A DNA stretch of 64,000 nucleotides from Tateyamaria omphalii (GTDB taxonomy: Bacteria; Pseudomonadota; Alphaproteobacteria; Rhodobacterales; Rhodobacteraceae): contig NZ_JAHVHT010000003.1 in the NCBI RefSeq assembly GCF_019802125.1, positions 558,001-622,000 of the forward strand, in the 5' to 3' direction. Below, piece by piece: positions 56,245-64,000 of this stretch; position 1 is the stretch's first letter; every line of letters begins with the position of its first letter. A program made the position numbers and the translations under genes. A model generated the notes under the pieces. The model was not told where the DNA came from. It did not search any database and saw nothing but the letters and a program-made list of their open reading frames with translations.

Positions 56245-56486
56245 GCCGGGTCAGCGGCTTTGCCGCGTCATTCGGCAGCGTATCGCAAAGCGATGCGCGA
56301 GAGAAACGCCCCCCGGCACGGCGATATGGTTGATGATAGCGCGTCGTTCAGATCGAAGATGTGCTTGGCCGCCATAAAGCGTTGCTGCGGAGAGGTTGGT
56401 TCGCCGCACCGCGTCCCGTCGATGGGCGTATCCTAAAAACATGTAATTCGCTTGCGGATAACTCAAAAATACCAAATCAATATAGT

Positions 56487-56990
56487 ATGGGTTTCTGGAA
56501 TAATTTATATGATTGGCCGGGCTATGATTTCTGGGGTGTCTTGCTGGCTCTTGTCGGCTTTGCAGCATCCATTTCGTTTGCACGCTCGGCAAGTAGCAAA
56601 GCGTCTGCTGCAAAGTCAGCAGCATTGGAAGCAAAACGTAATCTAGTATTGGTCGACACGGTCGGACAGTTGAGAACCACGGAACAGATATTAACAGAGC
56701 TAAGGTTACGATTGGACCAGCCTCAATGGCAACTTATCAGTGAGAAATGTGGACTCATCCGGTCAAGTCTGGCGTCCATCCTTCGCGGCCAAACTATCCG
56801 CCTTCCTGATGCTGTGAAGGAAGATTTGCTTTCAATCCAAGGTCAGATAACGAACTTGCAAGAGGAGGCTGACAAGGCTGCACACACTGACGCACCGGTA
56901 AACATAGTCAAAGCCAAAAGGGCATTGGCAGGGTGTTTGGAGACTGTTTCTGGGGCAATCCGTGAGCTTTCTGAGTCAGAGGAGATGTAA
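56487..56990 (+). CDS. Unrecognised membrane/coiled-coil protein (167 aa)
   Basis: Not recognised. A short aromatic N-terminus (MGFWNNLYDWPGYDF) leads into one membrane helix (about 16-38, WGVLLALVGFAASISFARSA). A cytosolic helical part with Ala/Lys-rich coiled coil follows (SSKASAAKSAALEAKRNL) with later amphipathic helices. Base composition is visibly more AT-rich than the window. The ATG at 56487 is preceded by an AT-rich promoter-like stretch. It forms a unit with the gene at 56996 (five-base gap). Likely acquired; function unknown. Confidence 0.75.
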   Translation: MGFWNNLYDWPGYDFWGVLLALVGFAASISFARSASSKASAAKSAALEAKRNLVLVDTVGQLRTTEQILTELRLRLDQPQWQLISEKCGLIRSSLASILRGQTIRLPDAVKEDLLSIQGQITNLQEEADKAAHTDAPVNIVKAKRALAGCLETVSGAIRELSESEEM

Positions 56991-56995
56991 AAAAT

Positions 56996-57349
56996 ATGAG
57001 CCCAAATAACAAATGGACAAAGCTGACCCGACTCCTTCTTTCACGGACGGAGTCAGGAAAAATGAGTTGGAAACCGACCTCAACTGTAAGTGAATATCAG
57101 GCTGTAATTGACGATTTCGTCGTCGAGATCGAAGGTTTCGATGACCACGTTGAAGTGCGGCTTCGCGATGTAACCGGTACAACTATCGATCAGTTTTCTG
57201 ATGGCGATTTAGTTGAAGAGTTCTACCAAGACTCATGGAAGAAGACACTTCTTGCATTTGTCTCCAAGCTGGACCGAAAAGCCTCGGGCGCGGATCAGGC
57301 CTTGGATGAGCTTATCAGCAAACTGGATGATGACGAAATACCATTCTAA
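56996..57349 (+). CDS. Unrecognised acidic protein (117 aa)
   Basis: Not recognised. GAGGAG 11 bases before the ATG gives a ribosome-binding site inside the end of the previous gene. The basic N-terminal 25 residues may be a leader or a misassigned start; a second ATG (MSWKPTSTVSEYQAVIDDFV) lies at 57062. The rest is acidic and ends KLDDDEIPF. AT-richer than neighbours. Its stop overlaps the parE stop on the opposite strand by four bases. Confidence 0.75.
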   Translation: MSPNNKWTKLTRLLLSRTESGKMSWKPTSTVSEYQAVIDDFVVEIEGFDDHVEVRLRDVTGTTIDQFSDGDLVEEFYQDSWKKTLLAFVSKLDRKASGADQALDELISKLDDDEIPF

Positions 57350-59301
57350 ACATCCAACTCCTCCACAAACCGCGCGTTCTCCTGGATGTACTGAAACCGC
57401 ATCTCAGGCTTCTTGCCCATCAAACGCTCGACCAGATCGCCGGTCTCGCCCGGTTCATCCTCGTCGATCGACACGCGGATCAGTTTGCGTGTCTCGGGGT
57501 TCATGGTGGTGTCTTTCAGGTCCTTCGCGTCCATCTCGCCCAGACCCTTGAAGCGCGACACGTCGATCTTGCCCTTGCCGCCCAGACCACGCTCCATCAG
57601 ATCGTTCTTCTCGGCCTCATCAAGGCAGTAGACACGGCGCGCACCTTGCGTCAGCCGGAACAGCGGCGGGCAGGCCAGGTACAGGTGCCCCGCATCGATC
57701 ATGGGCCGCATCTGGGTGTAGAAAAAGGTCATCAACAGCGCCGCGATATGCGCGCCGTCCACGTCGGCGTCGGTCATGATGATGACCTTGTCATAGCGCA
57801 GATCATCCAGGTTGAACTTCGCCCCCAGCCCCACGCCAAGTGCCTGCGTCAGATCGGAAATCTCGGCGTTCGACCCCAGCTTGGACGAGGCCGCGCCCAG
57901 CACGTTCAGGATCTTGCCGCGCAGGGGCAACAGCGCTTGCGTCTTGCGGTCCCGCGCCATCTTGGCTGAGCCACCCGCGCTGTCGCCCTCGACAATGAAC
58001 AGCTCGGTCCCGTCGCGCGACGTCGCCGAACAATCCACCAGCTTGCCTGGCAGCCGCAGTTTCTTTGTGGCCGACTTGCGCGCGGTTTCCTTCTCCTGCC
58101 GACGGCGCAGTCGCTCCTCGGCCCGCAGCACCAGAAAATCAAGGATCGCACCCGCCGACTTCGTGTCCGCCGCCAGCCAGTTGTCAAAGTGGTCGCGGAC
58201 GGAATTCTCGACCATCCGCTGGGCCTCGACCGTGGCGAGCCGGTCCTTGGTCTGGCCCACGAACTCAGGCTCACGGATAAAGCAGGACACCAGCGCACCG
58301 GCCCCGGTGGTCAGATCCTCGCGCGTGATGGTGCCCGCCTTCTTGTTGTTGACCAACTCGCCATAGGCCTTGATCCCCTTCAGGATCGCCGCCCAGAATC
58401 CGGCCTCATGCGTGCCGCCCTCGGGCGTGGGCACGGTGTTACAGTAGCTCTGGATGAACCCGTCGCGCGACGGCGTCCAGTTGATCGCCCACTCGACCTT
58501 GCCCGGCACCTGGAACTTCTCGAACGACACCGACCCGGCAAAGGGGGCGTCGGCATAGGTGGTCGCCCCGCCCAGCGCCTCGGTCAGGTAATCGGACAGA
58601 CCGCCGGGAAAGTGGAACGTCGCCTCGCGCGGCGTCTCGCCGTCGTCGATGCCGGATTTCCAGCGGATTTCCACGCCCGAGAACAGATAGGCCTTCGACC
58701 GCGCCATCTTGAACAGGCGGGCGGGCTTCAGCTTGAGCGACCCAAAGATCTCCGCATCGGGGTGAAAGGTGACGGCTGTTCCCCGCCGGTTAGGGGCCGC
58801 GCCCACCTTCTCTAGCTTGCTCTGCGGCACACCACGGGCAAACTCCATGGCATAAAGCTCTCGGTTCCGCGCCACCTCGACCCGCAGATGGTCGGACAGG
58901 GCGTTCACCACCGAAGAACCAACGCCGTGCAGACCACCCGACGTCTCATAACTGTCGCCCGAAAACTTGCCACCCGCGTTCAGCGTGCAGAAGATGATCT
59001 CTAGCGCCGATTTCGACGGATCCTTCGGGTGCGGATCGGTTGGGATGCCGCGGCCATTGTCGCGCACCGACACATGGCCGTTCTCGTGCAGCTCCACCTC
59101 GATCCACGTGGCATGACCGGCAACTGCCTCGTCCATCGAGTTGTCGATGATCTCGGCCACCATGTGGTGCAGCGCGCGGTCATCCTTGCCCCCGATATAC
59201 ATGCCGGGGCGCAGGCGCACGTGCTCCATATCCTCCAACACCTGGATCGAAGATGCGTCATATTCCGAAGACTTGGGTGTCCCGCTCAGAAGGTCGGTCA
59301 T
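57346..59301 (-). CDS. parE: DNA topoisomerase IV subunit B
   Basis: A 651-residue ATPase subunit that, with ParC, unlinks daughter chromosomes. GHKL ATPase motifs are EIIDNSMDEAVAGHA and VRDNGRGIPTDPHPKDP. The transducer domain follows, and the Toprim domain includes FIVEGDSAGGSAKMARDRKT and IMTDADVDGAHIAALLMTFF. The length fits ParE rather than GyrB (no long insertion). The start at 59301 has AAAGAGC upstream. The ParC gene is not in the window. Confidence 0.95.
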   Translation of the reverse strand: MTDLLSGTPKSSEYDASSIQVLEDMEHVRLRPGMYIGGKDDRALHHMVAEIIDNSMDEAVAGHATWIEVELHENGHVSVRDNGRGIPTDPHPKDPSKSALEIIFCTLNAGGKFSGDSYETSGGLHGVGSSVVNALSDHLRVEVARNRELYAMEFARGVPQSKLEKVGAAPNRRGTAVTFHPDAEIFGSLKLKPARLFKMARSKAYLFSGVEIRWKSGIDDGETPREATFHFPGGLSDYLTEALGGATTYADAPFAGSVSFEKFQVPGKVEWAINWTPSRDGFIQSYCNTVPTPEGGTHEAGFWAAILKGIKAYGELVNNKKAGTITREDLTTGAGALVSCFIREPEFVGQTKDRLATVEAQRMVENSVRDHFDNWLAADTKSAGAILDFLVLRAEERLRRRQEKETARKSATKKLRLPGKLVDCSATSRDGTELFIVEGDSAGGSAKMARDRKTQALLPLRGKILNVLGAASSKLGSNAEISDLTQALGVGLGAKFNLDDLRYDKVIIMTDADVDGAHIAALLMTFFYTQMRPMIDAGHLYLACPPLFRLTQGARRVYCLDEAEKNDLMERGLGGKGKIDVSRFKGLGEMDAKDLKDTTMNPETRKLIRVSIDEDEPGETGDLVERLMGKKPEMRFQYIQENARFVEELDV

Positions 59302-59364
59302 GGCAGCTGCTCTTTGTTGGTTGGCAGCCACTATGCCAGACCGGATCAGACGGGGGAAGAGTGA

Positions 59365-60039
59365 TCAGGCAGGCCAGTGGGTGCCCAGATGGCCTGCTGC
59401 CTGTTGCGCGGTCACCATCTCCTGATACCGGTCCATCTGGTGATCAAAGCGCAGGAACCTGCGCTCCCCTTCACCGGCATGGACCTCGCCCAGATGCTGG
59501 AAGCTCCCGGGCAGGTCACAGACCTTGTCGTCATTGCGGTTCAGGCACAGGCATTTCGAGGCTGGCGCCGGTTGCACGATCCCGCGCGTCACCCGCGGTG
59601 CGGCAAAGGCGATGCCGGGAACATCATGTGTGCGCACAAGGATCTGCGTGGCCGCCGCCCCCAGCGAATGGCCGATGATATATTTCGGACGGTAGCGTTT
59701 CACCTGCATCCAGTCGGCAATCACCTTGGCATGGCGCATGAACCCCTGATGCCAGATCACATCGTGCGCCCCCCACTTGTCGGTCAACTCGTCGTTCAAC
59801 CGGTACTTCTTGCCGCCAAAGTTCAGGACCCGCAGGTTGAACTTCACGTAATCCCCGACCGAGTTCGAGCCCGGGATCAGCAGGATGTTCTGCTTCAGGA
59901 ACACCGCCTGCACGTGGTTCTTGTCCAGCTTGTCCTTCACGCTCGCATCCAGTGATGTGCGGGGCGGGCGGCGTTTGAACAGAAGGTAAGAGGCTTCGAC
60001 CATCTGGGCCGCGCGTGCAATGTCGTATCTATGGGTCAC
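59365..60039 (-). CDS. Lipase class 3-like alpha/beta hydrolase
   Basis: A protein of about 224 residues with the nucleophile elbow YIIGHSLGAAATQILV and a following FAAPRVTRG, as in class 3 lipases. The mid-region KKYRLNDELTDKWGAHDVIW fits the family. No signal peptide is visible, so the substrate is probably intracellular. The start is uncertain: GTG at 60039 with GGACGA upstream is used here, and a Met at 60003 is an alternative. Confidence 0.75.
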   Translation of the reverse strand: MTHRYDIARAAQMVEASYLLFKRRPPRTSLDASVKDKLDKNHVQAVFLKQNILLIPGSNSVGDYVKFNLRVLNFGGKKYRLNDELTDKWGAHDVIWHQGFMRHAKVIADWMQVKRYRPKYIIGHSLGAAATQILVRTHDVPGIAFAAPRVTRGIVQPAPASKCLCLNRNDDKVCDLPGSFQHLGEVHAGEGERRFLRFDHQMDRYQEMVTAQQAAGHLGTHWPA

Positions 60040-60110
60040 TGAAATCGTCCGTCGCTGCAAAATATGCACACGACTATGACGCGAACGGATGCGTCTGTGA
60101 AGCCTGTTGG

Positions 60111-60974
60111 CTAGCCCAGCCACTCCCGTACGATCCGGGCAACCTCATCCGGTTTCTGATGCAGCAGCCAGTGATCTGCGCCATCCACATGGGCGCGGGT
60201 CAGGTCGGGGGCAAACTCCTCCAGACCCTCGGTCGACACCGGCAGCAGGGCCGTGTCGCCTTCGGCCCAGATCAGCAGGTGCGGACATCTCACCTTCAAC
60301 CGGTCCAGCGGCAGATCGGGCATGTCCACCGGCGCACCGGGGTCCGCCACCATCAGCGGAGAGGCGCGGTACCAGTGGATCATCCCCTTCAGCCCGGATT
60401 CGCGCCAAACAGCCTTGTAGGCGTCCAACCGGTCGCCATGCAGCCACGACATGTCCATCTTGGCTGAAAACAGCTGCAACAGCTTGTCGAAATCGTCCGC
60501 GGCCAGCGCGTCTTCCGATCCGGGACTGCGCAGGAAGTTGATGTATTGCGACGCTTCCGACTGCGCACCTCCGGCTGCCATGGCCCGTTGAAACGGCACG
60601 GGATGCACACCGTTGGCAATGATCAGGTGCGACACGAGCTCAGGGCAGAACATCGCAAGGCCATAGGCCACCGAAGCCCCCCAATCGTGGCCCATGACAA
60701 TGACCGGACCCTGATCGCCGATCAGGGCCGCCATATCGCCGACCAGCTTGGACGTGGCATAGGCGCCAACGTCACCCGGGGCATAACTCGCCCCGTATCC
60801 ACGCTGATCCGGTGCAATGCAGTAAAACTGGTCGGACAGCCGTGTCGCAACCTCGTCCCACGCGCCACCATATTCGGGAAAGCCGTGCAGCATCAGGATC
60901 ATCGGCAGCGACGGATCGCCCCAACTGCGGACCGTGAACTCGTGCCCGCCCAATGCGCGGGTCGTCACCTGCAT
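60111..60974 (-). CDS. Alpha/beta hydrolase (epoxide-hydrolase/dehalogenase type)
   Basis: A 287-residue enzyme. The oxyanion motif is HGFPEYGGAWDEV. The nucleophile motif GHDWGASVAYGLAMF has Asp as nucleophile, and the C-terminal catalytic His lies in HVDGADHWLLHQKPDEV. The Asp nucleophile points to epoxide or haloalkane/haloacid hydrolysis; the cap region decides and cannot be read here. Its ATG overlaps the TGA of the upstream gene by one base (TGATG), with AAGGG upstream, so the two are co-translated. Confidence 0.87.
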   Translation of the reverse strand: MQVTTRALGGHEFTVRSWGDPSLPMILMLHGFPEYGGAWDEVATRLSDQFYCIAPDQRGYGASYAPGDVGAYATSKLVGDMAALIGDQGPVIVMGHDWGASVAYGLAMFCPELVSHLIIANGVHPVPFQRAMAAGGAQSEASQYINFLRSPGSEDALAADDFDKLLQLFSAKMDMSWLHGDRLDAYKAVWRESGLKGMIHWYRASPLMVADPGAPVDMPDLPLDRLKVRCPHLLIWAEGDTALLPVSTEGLEEFAPDLTRAHVDGADHWLLHQKPDEVARIVREWLG

Positions 60975-62263
60975 CACTGACCCTTGGGCAGGGTCTCGAA
61001 CCGCAGACCTTTGGCCGTACGCGGGGCAAAGCCCTTCCAGTAGGTATGGTCCTCGGTCGGCTCGCCCGCATCATCGACGGCTACGATCCCGTCAGCGGCG
61101 TTGGGCACCAGCTCAAGGTACTCCGCCTTCTCGGCATCCTCCTTCAGGTGCAATGCGAAAAAGGCGGTCGCGAAATGCTGCGCGATGTTGTTCATGCGCG
61201 TCGTGTCCCACACTGCGTCGGCGTAGTGATCAAACGGGGCGAACTCCAGACCTTCGACCGGCTCCCAGCTTTCGATGGGCGCGGGCATGGGCGCAGCGGC
61301 GTTGTGATTGGCATAGTCAAAGGTCAGCAAATGCCGATCCGTGCCCTCGGCACCCGCGAAAAAGGCGCGCATCGCATCATAGACCGACACGTCGTCATCG
61401 CTGCCGGCCATGAACAGCGTCGGAATACGCAGATCGGCAACGCCGCTTGCGTCCCAGAACCCTGCATTGTTGCCCCAGGGGCCGATGGCGACAATCGCCT
61501 TGACCCGTGAATCCATCAAGGCCTCGTGGCTCTCGGACTGTTCCAGATGGGTCTCCAACAAACCGTTTGGCGCGCCCCAGCTGAACTCTGTCGAGGCTTG
61601 AGTCACACCCGCCCCTCCAAAGATCAGGGCGCCATAGCCGCCCATGGAGTACCCGATGACACCGGTATTCTCGGCGTCGATGATATCGCCAATAGGGCCG
61701 TCGAGACCCGCCATGTGATCAAGGACAAAGGCCTGATCGAGCGGACGGTTGTAAAGGGTGGAGCCAAAGGCCGCCTGATCGGAATACAGGCTGTCCGTGT
61801 GGTCGATGGACACGGTGACGTAACCCTTCGAGGCCAGGTTCTCACCCAAATGGCTCATCAGGTAGCGGTTGCCGGGATAGCCGTGGCTGATGATGACCAA
61901 CGGATAGCGGGTGCCGCTTGCCGGGGTTGCATCACGGGCGGCTCGACCGGTCAACGTGACTTCTGTTGCACCGTCACGCAGCATCGCGGTGTATGAGCCA
62001 CCCTGTTCGGTGCCTTCCGCCGCCGGATACCAGACTTCCAGCGTCAGGGGGCGGTCGTATCTTGGGATGACACCCTCGTCGACATTCAGCACATCGACAC
62101 TGTCCGGGATCGTCACCTCGAGGGTTTGCACACCGATGGGCAACGGGCCGTAAGGTGCAAGTTCAGGGGCATCAGGCCGGATCTGGTCAATCGGATTGCC
62201 TGCAACGCCACCAGCCGCAAGAGTTGTGGCAAGGGCCAAAGCAGGGGTGCGAAGCGCAGTCAT
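60974..62263 (-). CDS. Secreted dienelactone/PAF-acetylhydrolase-like hydrolase
   Basis: A 429-residue alpha/beta hydrolase with a signal peptide (MTALRTPALALATTLAAGGV). The fold begins LTLEVWYPAAEG. The oxyanion region is LVIISHGYPGNRYLM, the nucleophile elbow GVIGYSMGGYGALIFGG, and the acid/His region FDYANHNAAAP. It resembles platelet-activating-factor acetylhydrolase/dienelactone-hydrolase relatives acting on small esters in the periplasm. AAAGGA eight bases before the ATG supports the start at 62263. It is co-transcribed with the epoxide-hydrolase-like gene. Confidence 0.83.
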   Translation of the reverse strand: MTALRTPALALATTLAAGGVAGNPIDQIRPDAPELAPYGPLPIGVQTLEVTIPDSVDVLNVDEGVIPRYDRPLTLEVWYPAAEGTEQGGSYTAMLRDGATEVTLTGRAARDATPASGTRYPLVIISHGYPGNRYLMSHLGENLASKGYVTVSIDHTDSLYSDQAAFGSTLYNRPLDQAFVLDHMAGLDGPIGDIIDAENTGVIGYSMGGYGALIFGGAGVTQASTEFSWGAPNGLLETHLEQSESHEALMDSRVKAIVAIGPWGNNAGFWDASGVADLRIPTLFMAGSDDDVSVYDAMRAFFAGAEGTDRHLLTFDYANHNAAAPMPAPIESWEPVEGLEFAPFDHYADAVWDTTRMNNIAQHFATAFFALHLKEDAEKAEYLELVPNAADGIVAVDDAGEPTEDHTYWKGFAPRTAKGLRFETLPKGQ

Positions 62264-62449
62264 CAAGAAATCCTTTGGCAAATTCAACCTGTGGTAACAC
62301 GTTCGTAAACGATAACGCCACTGTGACAGAGCTATTTCCGAGTGCAAGCAGTGTCTCGTGCTGCAATCCTGGGATGCAATGCAGCGCAGCTTCGCGCAGA
62401 TGGCAGATCGGGGTTGAGGCCGCACCCGCCTGCGCCTAAGTCTGGTCTC

Positions 62450-63085
62450 ATGCGGTTCATGCGCTCACTCGCCCTCGCGTCGGCCATTGCCTTGCCCGCC
62501 ACCATGGTGGCGGCACACCCACATGTGTTCGTGGACACGAAACTGCGGGTGGTGGTTGGCGATGACGGTGTCTTTCAAGGGGTCGAGGTGCAGTGGACCT
62601 ATGACGACTTCTATTCCCTGCTGCTGCTGACCGATTATGGTCTCGACAATGATGGCGATGGTCGCTTGACCGAGAACGAGCTGCGGCGTCTCGATGGGTT
62701 CGACCTGCAGTGGATCGCCGGGTTCGAAGGTGACAGCTACGCGCTTCGGAACGGCAAGACGGTCAAGCTCGGCAAACCGCAGGGGCGCGGGACCTCGGTA
62801 GAAGCGGGGCGGATCACCACCGTGCATTTCCGGCCGGCCAAGGCAACAGCGGACGGTCTGGTGCTCAAGGCCTACGACCCGACATTCTACACGGCCTACG
62901 ATCTGATCGGCCCCGTTGCGGTCGAAGGGCCATGCAACGCCGCGATCCAGCCTGCCGACCTGGATGCAGCCTACACCCTGGTCGAGGAGTTGCTCTACGC
63001 CACCCCGTCAGCAGAGGTCGAGGATGCCTATCCAGAGGTGGGTGAAGCCTTTGCCGACACGGTCACGCTGTCATGCTCTGGCTGA
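62450..63085 (+). CDS. DUF1007 periplasmic protein with EF-hand-like loop
   Basis: A 211-residue protein with a signal peptide ending VAAHPHVFVD, the hallmark N-terminus of DUF1007 proteins found beside nickel/cobalt exporters. An EF-hand-like calcium loop DNDGDGRLTENE lies at about 66-77. The mature N-terminal His residues may bind metal. It overlaps the exporter gene by 13 bases, so the pair is co-translated and probably handles one metal (inference). Confidence 0.87.
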   Translation: MRFMRSLALASAIALPATMVAAHPHVFVDTKLRVVVGDDGVFQGVEVQWTYDDFYSLLLLTDYGLDNDGDGRLTENELRRLDGFDLQWIAGFEGDSYALRNGKTVKLGKPQGRGTSVEAGRITTVHFRPAKATADGLVLKAYDPTFYTAYDLIGPVAVEGPCNAAIQPADLDAAYTLVEELLYATPSAEVEDAYPEVGEAFADTVTLSCSG

Positions 63086-63963
63086 GGATCGGCGTTCTTC
63101 TGACCGTCGTTGCGGCACTGCTCTGGCTCTTCGGCTTTGGCGGTGCTTCGGACATCGGTCAATGGGCCGCGGCGCAACAGCGTGACGCGCAGAATGCGCT
63201 GGCGGGCGGGCTGCGCGCGGTCCGTGCGGGCGAGCCGGGGGCCTGGCTCGGCCTGATGGGCCTCTGCGGCGCATACGGCTTCTTCCACGCTGCGGGGCCG
63301 GGACATGGCAAGCTGGTGATCGGCGGGTATGGCGCGGCCGAGCAGGTGACGGCCTGGCGGCTGTCATGGCTCGCCGTGGCCTCGTCTCTGGCGCAGGCGC
63401 TGGCGGCGATTGTCCTCGTGACACTCGGCGCCTTTGTGCTGGGCTGGGGACGGACGGAAATGACGGATACCGCCGAAAAGGTGCTTGCGCCCGCAAGCTA
63501 TATCGCGATTGCGCTTGTTGGGCTGTGGCTGGTGGTGCGCGGCCTGCGCCGCGCGCGTGGCGCGCGCACGCACGCGCACGAGATCGATGATCACGGGCAT
63601 TGCAGCACCTGCGGCCATGCACATGCGCCAACGCCGGCGCAGGCAGCGGCGGTAACGTCCTGGCGCGACGCAGCGGCCATCATCGGCTCCATCGCGATCC
63701 GGCCCTGTACGGGGGCGGTCTTCCTCCTGATTCTGTGCTTCGGCCTCGGCATTCCGCTTGCGGGGATTGCCGGAGCCTTTGTCATGGGCCTTGGCACAGC
63801 CAGCGTGACGGTGCTGGTGGCGCTCGCCGCCGTCGGGGCACGCCAATCGACCTTTGCAGGTTGGTCCGGGGCAGGGGCCGTGCGCGCCATGGGGCTGATC
63901 GAGGTCGTGGCCGGTGCCCTGATCGCCCTGATCGCCACGACGCTGGTCCTGCCGCTGCTCTGA
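63073..63963 (+). CDS. Nickel/cobalt exporter (RcnA/NicO-type)
   Basis: A 296-residue membrane protein with about six to seven spans. It has the NiCoT/NicO signature FFHAAGPGHGKLVIGGY near residue 73 and a cytosolic His/Cys-rich loop THAHEIDDHGHCSTCGHAHA near 165-184. SIAIRPCTGAVFLLI is the second conserved membrane motif. RcnA-like proteins export Ni2+/Co2+. No RcnR-type regulator is seen, but the gene ends near the window edge and the following 37 bases show nothing. Confidence 0.9.
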   Translation: MLWLRIGVLLTVVAALLWLFGFGGASDIGQWAAAQQRDAQNALAGGLRAVRAGEPGAWLGLMGLCGAYGFFHAAGPGHGKLVIGGYGAAEQVTAWRLSWLAVASSLAQALAAIVLVTLGAFVLGWGRTEMTDTAEKVLAPASYIAIALVGLWLVVRGLRRARGARTHAHEIDDHGHCSTCGHAHAPTPAQAAAVTSWRDAAAIIGSIAIRPCTGAVFLLILCFGLGIPLAGIAGAFVMGLGTASVTVLVALAAVGARQSTFAGWSGAGAVRAMGLIEVVAGALIALIATTLVLPLL

Positions 63964-64000
63964 TCGACGGCCCCGAAGGGCGGCATCCCGTCACCAGCAT

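Larger units (their letters stand above)
55887..56298. repeat. Array of covarying hairpins
   Basis: GCGGAGGC-GAAA-GCCTCCGC (55887-55906). GCGTACGGC-GAA-GCCGTGCGC (55916-55936). GCGCCAGC-TC-GCTGGCGC (55957-55974). CACATCGC-AGC-GCGATGTG (55987-56005). GCGTACGGC-AAA-GCCGTGCGC (56125-56145). ATTTTGC-AGAA-GCAAAAT (56161-56178). GCGGC-TTT-GCCGC (56254-56266). GCGTATCGC-AAA-GCGATGCGC (56278-56298). Several stems follow GGCAG and precede GAGA. Stems differ while pairing is kept, so the structure seems to be what matters. Confidence 0.7.
55720..56486. other. Gene-free hairpin/repeat region
   Basis: Nearly 770 bases without a credible gene. It holds TTAACGAGTG twice (55756-55765 and 55820-55829), then at least eight perfect or nearly perfect hairpins between 55887 and 56298, and a 46-bp direct repeat. 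The last 130 bases become AT-rich and lead into the gene at 56487. A 143-codon plus-strand frame across the repeats is rejected as a by-product of the repeats. Confidence 0.65.

Noticed and set aside
55887..56298. CRISPR array
   Set aside because: Only two copies of the long repeat exist, the spacing is irregular, stems vary between units, and no cas gene is present.
56005..56436. 143-codon frame across the hairpin array
   Set aside because: Its translation is repetitive (APRAESSRRRRPI twice) and derives from the 46-bp repeats; no ribosome-binding site.

Overview
The window is a 64-kb, gene-dense, mostly high-GC piece of an alphaproteobacterial chromosome, most likely a marine Rhodobacteraceae (Roseobacter-group) species. 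This rests on several observations. The bet cluster reads betI-betC-transporter-betB-betA. A ScfR/PccR-type regulator sits beside pccB. The proline-tRNA ligase is the short 445-residue type. HdaA is clustered with an AI-2E-type permease, Ppk and Ppx. No rRNA, tRNA, CRISPR array, transposase, integrase or plasmid gene was recognised, so this looks like ordinary chromosome with one small accessory patch near 55.7-57.3 kb.

Layout. 0-6 kb: MgtE Mg2+ transport, 5-formyl-THF cyclo-ligase, a YmdB-type phosphodiesterase, a DMT exporter and an SLC13/TrkA-C permease. 6-12.5 kb (minus strand): a PAS protein, an FAD-dependent dehydrogenase coupled to a BASS symporter, a second SLC13/TrkA-C permease and a Xi-class glutathione transferase. 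12.6-16.5 kb: YebC, a phosphoesterase, a small protein, a LysE/ArgO exporter and an EamA exporter. 16.5-23.3 kb: choline-sulfate/choline to glycine betaine (betI, betC, a compact BCCT-like carrier, betB, betA), with a perfect palindromic operator upstream of betI and a large structured leader before betA. 24-38.2 kb: propionyl-CoA assimilation (pccR, MFS efflux, pccB, a train of small coupled genes, pccA, a sulfotransferase-like gene, methylmalonyl-CoA mutase), with TTTGCAAA-type boxes at the pccR and pccB promoters. The methylmalonyl-CoA epimerase is not in the window.

38-48 kb: a secreted tail-collar-domain protein, a VOC protein, a GNAT enzyme, a DjlA-like co-chaperone, an EEP-family phosphatase/nuclease, a periplasmic protein, then ppx, ppk, hdaA and an AI-2E-family permease on the minus strand. 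48-54 kb: proS, a serine hydrolase, DUF2937, lolC/E, lolD and an Ldh-family oxidoreductase. 54-55.7 kb: a YdcZ transporter, a lipoprotein with an HExxH motif and a 26-residue membrane peptide. 55.7-57.35 kb: a gene-free array of hairpins and 46-bp repeats, then two unrecognised, visibly AT-richer genes that end against parE. 57-64 kb: parE, three alpha/beta hydrolases, and a DUF1007 protein with a nickel/cobalt exporter.

The most interesting unexplained parts are the hairpin/repeat array with its adjacent two-gene cassette, the coupled small genes between pccB and pccA (including a 42-codon frame locked between its neighbours by two ATGA overlaps), the compact BCCT-like carrier, and the betB-betA leader structures. 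All functions come from reading motifs in the sequence and from memory of the families. No database search was run. Starts were chosen from ribosome-binding sites, overlaps and family N-termini where possible.
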